From assembly GCA_045595185.1 (NCBI GenBank), contig JAZNZX010000019.1, positions 1-23,790 of the forward strand: a stretch of 23,790 bases of DNA, read 5' to 3'. Source of the DNA: Fimenecus sp045595185 (GTDB lineage: Bacteria > Bacillota > Clostridia > Oscillospirales > Acutalibacteraceae). Under the pieces are notes generated by a model. It was not told the origin of the DNA, did no database searches, and saw only the letters and a list, made by a program, of their open reading frames with translations. Position numbers and translations under genes: made by a program. Positions 20,799 to 23,790 of this stretch are shown piece by piece; positions within the stretch are counted from its first letter, which is position 1, and the number at the start of each line of letters is the position of its first letter.

Positions 20799-22079
20799 TT
20801 ACTTTCTCAACTTTCTTATAACCTTCTTAATCAACTTTGAAAGCTTTGGATAAAGCTTAATCCATATGAAATACTTTGCTTTGTTGAATACAAGGTGGAA
20901 TTCACCGGGGAATTCAATGTAATTACCGGAGAATTTCTGCTTGAAACGGTGAATACCGAAAAGCGGATAGTCTTCTGTCGGGTTGGGAATAGTGCCGAAA
21001 AAGTCCATAAATTCCATACCTGCACTGTGGAAACGCTTGATTGCAGCGTAGGTAATGGCATAGTTTGCGTTATATGAACGGAAAATATCTCTGCTACCGC
21101 CAAAAACTGTCCAACCACGATTTTGTGAGTTGATGTTAAGTCCTGTTGAAAGCACAATACCGTCAGGATATTTTTTCATATTTTCTTCTGCTTCATTCTT
21201 GATTTTAAGAAGTCGTTCATACTTCTCGTTAGCCTGTTTCAAAGCGGTCTGTGCCTTTGCAGTAGGTTTTGCTTCAACCCGTTCTTTACAGGTTTCAATT
21301 TCCTTTTGGGCTGTTTCCAACTGTCCCACAAGTGCCTTTAAATGTCTGTCAGGAAAATATTTTGACATCAAAAGCTCGCAGTATCCGTGTGGATGAAGTG
21401 TGTCATAAACATTTTTATAATAATCAATCTGATTTTCAATAAAACCGTCACGAAGTGCAGTTTCTTTCATAATTTCTGCATAAGTATCAAAATCAGTTGA
21501 TGGGAAAACCTCAATACAGTTGTCTTCTGATTGCTTGATTGCCTTTTTTGCATATCTGTCAAAATTACCGAAAATATCGTCAAGTTCACCTGAAAGGTCA
21601 AGACGGAAGGTGCATCTTGGCTGACTGCCGTCAAAGCCCTGAGTAAAGCCCCTGTGCTTATATCCGAGCTGTTCCATTCTGCTTACGAAATCAAGATTTT
21701 TGGAAACCTCATTTTCATACTTATCAAGAACTCTGTAATAATAATCAGGGTCAATAAGAAGATAAACAGCCTTTTTAGTCTTGAGATATTTATATATTTC
21801 CTTTGTGAATGCTTCCACAAGAGAAAAATCGTCGAAATCAACTACAAAGCCTCTTGGTGCATAGTAAAGATAACCACCGATAAAAGGTATTTTTCTGTGG
21901 AGTAACATTACTGTACCAACAAGCTTATCACCATCAAAAAGACCTAAAAGCTCGTCTTTCCAATCGCCTGTGGATTTAACCTTGCCCCAAAGAGAAAGCT
22001 GCATAAAATGTTCTTTTTTATGTCCGTTTACAAAGCTGTCGTTCTGTAGGGGACTAATATTTTTTAACTGATAACTCAA
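20799..22079 (-). CDS. FemAB-family peptidoglycan bridge aminoacyltransferase (second of pair)
   Basis: The 426-aa protein has the two GNAT-like halves of FemX/FemA/FemB with an inserted helical arm (about residues 247-306, an alternating Lys/Glu coiled coil such as LKQANEKYERLLKIKNEAEE). IVLSTGLNINSQNRGWTVFG, SYNANYAITY and MEFMDFFGTI are typical family blocks. Such enzymes add amino acids from aminoacyl-tRNA to the third-position residue of lipid II, building the cross-bridge. TTG 22079 is the preferred start because AAAGGTGAT lies just upstream; GTG 22088 would lie in that ribosome site. It is coupled to the upstream paralogue. Confidence 0.85.
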   Translation of the reverse strand: MSYQLKNISPLQNDSFVNGHKKEHFMQLSLWGKVKSTGDWKDELLGLFDGDKLVGTVMLLHRKIPFIGGYLYYAPRGFVVDFDDFSLVEAFTKEIYKYLKTKKAVYLLIDPDYYYRVLDKYENEVSKNLDFVSRMEQLGYKHRGFTQGFDGSQPRCTFRLDLSGELDDIFGNFDRYAKKAIKQSEDNCIEVFPSTDFDTYAEIMKETALRDGFIENQIDYYKNVYDTLHPHGYCELLMSKYFPDRHLKALVGQLETAQKEIETCKERVEAKPTAKAQTALKQANEKYERLLKIKNEAEENMKKYPDGIVLSTGLNINSQNRGWTVFGGSRDIFRSYNANYAITYAAIKRFHSAGMEFMDFFGTIPNPTEDYPLFGIHRFKQKFSGNYIEFPGEFHLVFNKAKYFIWIKLYPKLSKLIKKVIRKLRK

Positions 22080-22094
22080 ACTTATCACCTTTAA

Positions 22095-23426
22095 TTACTT
22101 TTTACTGTTACTTACAGTTTTTTCCTTGATATGCTTTTTAAGAATTGTGTTCTTAACCTTTTTAACCTTTGGAAGAAGCTTTCTGAAAAGCATAAATGTG
22201 AATTTATCATTGACCAAATACATATCACCGACATATTCGGTCAACTGACCGTTATAGCTCATTTTGTATTTTGCAAGACCGAAAAGAGGATTATTCTCAT
22301 CGTGCGGGTCACCTGTAACACGACCTAAATCGTGAATTTCCATACCTTGCTTGAAGCTGTCTTCAATTCTTACCCAGTTAAGATAATGAGTAGGACGAAG
22401 CGTATTACGAAGAACATTCCTTGTACCACCGTAAAGGCAGATTGCAGTTTTACCGAAACGAGATGTGATACTTACAGCAAGACAAAGCTTTTCGGGAACA
22501 TTATCACCGTATTTTTCGTAAAGCTCCTTATCAACCTTTTCGTTTCTTGTAAGAGTGTTGTTAATGGCATCAAGTTCCTTCTTGATAGCTGAAATCTCTT
22601 TTTTGTTTGGTTTTTCAGCACCTTCAAGTTCAACAAGCTTATTTTCAAGCTCAGCTTTTTTATTTCCTAATTCATCACAATGGTCTTTTCTCATTTTCTG
22701 GTCACAGTAAATGAAATTCATAACTGCCTTGCCGTTAAGAGCAGTAACCATAGTCTTGTAATAATTCTTGTCACGCTGAATAAATTCAGTTCTGTCAGCA
22801 GTTTCCGTCATAACAGTAAAGAATTCATCAAGCTTTTCAGGATGCTGTTCCAATGTGATATGGTCATAACTTTCTGTGTATAAAAGACCGTCTGTGGCAG
22901 CCTTAAGACCGTGACGAACACCTTTTTCACATTTCTTCAGAAATGTTTCAGGTGTATAGCCCTTCATAGGTGAGCATATTGCAACAGCCGGCTGAACAAT
23001 ATAAAAATTCTTGTCCTCGTTAAGTGTAAAGCCACCTTTAAGCATTGAATTTACAGCAGATGTGTCACATTTTTCACCGTCAAGCTCTTCAACTATCAAT
23101 GGGTCGCAAACCATAGCACATATTTTGTGCTTCTTCATTTCTGACTTCATAAATGCACAGAACTCAACAACAAGAGCTTCGTTCATAAGGTCACATACAA
23201 AACCGTCAGGACAGTACCAGAGCTTGCCGACCTTTATATCCCTTTCAAGGCAAAGGCAGGAGAGTACAGGCTGACCGTTTTCATCATAGCCCATATAAAA
23301 AGACGGTTTCCAAGCACTTTTGACCTCTGACCAATAAGAAGTCTGATAAATCGAACCACCGTTTTTTTCGGAAAAATCATTGAATTTTGTCATATCAGTC
23401 TGCACTGAAAAACTATATTTACTCAT
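22095..23426 (-). CDS. FemAB-family peptidoglycan bridge aminoacyltransferase (first of pair)
   Basis: This 443-aa protein resembles the second copy in layout: an N-terminal GNAT-like domain (MSKYSFSVQTDMTKFNDFSE), a coiled-coil arm at about 245-302 (GNKKAELENKLVELEGAE and the stretch after it), and a second GNAT-like half with LYGGTRNVLRNTLRPTHYLN. The sequences of the two are clearly related but far from identical, so they probably add different residues or successive ones of the interpeptide bridge, as MurM/MurN or FemA/FemB do. GAGGTG lies about 9 nt before ATG 23426. Which amino acid is added cannot be told. Confidence 0.85.
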   Translation of the reverse strand: MSKYSFSVQTDMTKFNDFSEKNGGSIYQTSYWSEVKSAWKPSFYMGYDENGQPVLSCLCLERDIKVGKLWYCPDGFVCDLMNEALVVEFCAFMKSEMKKHKICAMVCDPLIVEELDGEKCDTSAVNSMLKGGFTLNEDKNFYIVQPAVAICSPMKGYTPETFLKKCEKGVRHGLKAATDGLLYTESYDHITLEQHPEKLDEFFTVMTETADRTEFIQRDKNYYKTMVTALNGKAVMNFIYCDQKMRKDHCDELGNKKAELENKLVELEGAEKPNKKEISAIKKELDAINNTLTRNEKVDKELYEKYGDNVPEKLCLAVSITSRFGKTAICLYGGTRNVLRNTLRPTHYLNWVRIEDSFKQGMEIHDLGRVTGDPHDENNPLFGLAKYKMSYNGQLTEYVGDMYLVNDKFTFMLFRKLLPKVKKVKNTILKKHIKEKTVSNSKK

Positions 23427-23490
23427 TCAGTTTACACCTCAAAAAATATTGTTGCAGATAAAATCGCATACCAATACTATTATAACAAAA

Positions 23491-23519
23491 ATCTTATCAT
23501 ATTACCCATATTTTGTCAA
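23491..23519 (-). promoter_or_regulatory. Promoter of the FemAB pair
   Basis: On the minus strand TTGACA (23514-23519) and TAAGAT (23491-23496) are separated by 17 bp. A second candidate -10, TATAAT at 23479-23484, has no matching -35. Confidence 0.6.
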
Positions 23520-23532
23520 TGAAGCACAATAT

Positions 23533-23566
23533 TAAAAATCCTCCCTTTTGCATTAAAAGGGAGGAT
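23533..23566 (-). terminator. Intrinsic terminator of the PstS-type gene
   Basis: A perfect 12-bp stem, ATCCTCCCTTTT at 23538-23549 with its complement at 23555-23566, is followed on the minus strand by TTTTTA. Confidence 0.9.
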
Positions 23567-23569
23567 AAA

Positions 23570-23790
23570 TTATTTTGCTAACCTGACATATCCGCTTTCT
23601 TCAATAAGCGTCTGTCCTTCGTCAGATAAAAGCCAGTCAATAAGAATTTGTATGTTTTCATTTTTGTTGTCTGCACGGTAAATTGCATAGAATTGTGCAA
23701 TAATCGGATATGTTCCGTTCTGTATGTTTTCAGCAGTCGGCTCAACACCGTTTAATGAGAGCATTTTAACATTATCGTTACCAACAATTC
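23570..23790 (-). CDS. Phosphate ABC transporter substrate-binding protein (PstS type), C-terminal part
   Basis: The open frame runs off the window edge, and the visible 73 residues are the C-terminal end. GVEPTAENIQNGTYPIIAQF and the following IDWLLSDEGQTLIEESGYVRL are the characteristic end of PstS and related phosphate-binding lipoproteins that feed the PstCAB importer. The frame continues upstream of Met 23764 (IVGNDNVKML), so the gene is partial because of the window and not truncated biologically. The full signal peptide and phosphate ligands lie outside. Its presence next to the FemAB genes may be only positional. It has its own strong terminator. Confidence 0.85.
   Translation of the reverse strand, partial: IVGNDNVKMLSLNGVEPTAENIQNGTYPIIAQFYAIYRADNKNENIQILIDWLLSDEGQTLIEESGYVRLAK

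Overview
The window is AT-rich DNA with tightly packed genes, Gram-positive-type Shine-Dalgarno sites (AGGAGG/AAGGAG), sigma-A-like promoters and intrinsic terminators. A Bacillus-type glutamine synthetase, a BlaI/M56 regulatory pair, an SdpR/SdpI-like pair, tandem FemAB-type peptidoglycan proteins and a PstS-type protein all point to a Firmicutes genome. The glycoside hydrolases and the dispersed-repeat style suggest an anaerobic gut clostridium (Oscillospirales/Ruminococcaceae-like); that placement is inference. All clear protein genes end at standard stops. No tRNA, rRNA, CRISPR array or transposase gene was found.

Layout. 1-4300 (minus strand): an operon of a GH2 glycosidase, a SAM methyltransferase, an aldo/keto reductase carrying two 4Fe-4S motifs and an ECF-transporter S component. 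4503-5601 (minus): a ketopantoate reductase-family gene with its own terminator. 5753-8770 (minus): a BlaI repressor, an M56 membrane protease with an unrecognised extracellular domain, and an unknown membrane protein, read from one promoter with two BlaI-type operators. 8985-10941 (minus): a membrane-anchored alkaline-phosphatase-superfamily enzyme followed by a GH43-like beta-propeller protein. 11127-14192 (minus): an ABC exporter followed by a polysaccharide-flippase-like protein. 14214-16111 (plus, divergent from the ABC gene): a GH36 alpha-galactosidase-type enzyme. 16315-17320 (plus): an autoregulated ArsR/SdpR-type repressor and an SdpI-type membrane protein. 17358-18800 (plus): glutamine synthetase with a consensus promoter and terminator. 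19038-20680 (plus): a GtrA-like protein and an unknown membrane protein. 20799-23519 (minus): two tandem FemAB-type peptidoglycan bridge enzymes. 23533-23790 (minus): the C-terminal end of a PstS-type phosphate-binding protein cut by the window edge.

The most unusual feature is a family of short, protein-less repeats. Three near-identical copies of about 185 bp (4312, 16109, 18817), one divergent inverted copy (8800), one 75-bp copy (5660) and a composite at the left edge (1-162) share imperfect terminal inverted repeats (AATTATAATTTGTCGGGATG at one end, the reverse complement of AATTGGAGTTTGTAGGGATG at the other) but carry different hairpin interiors. Several sit just upstream of a promoter. 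They look like MITEs whose ends have been kept while the interior was swapped.

Functionally, much of the window concerns the cell envelope: bridge-peptide synthesis, antibiotic- or envelope-stress-type regulation (BlaI/M56), toxin-immunity-type protection (SdpI), lipid-linked glycan export and surface-glycan turnover. Central nitrogen assimilation (glnA) and vitamin or coenzyme functions (ECF S component, ketopantoate reductase) are interleaved.
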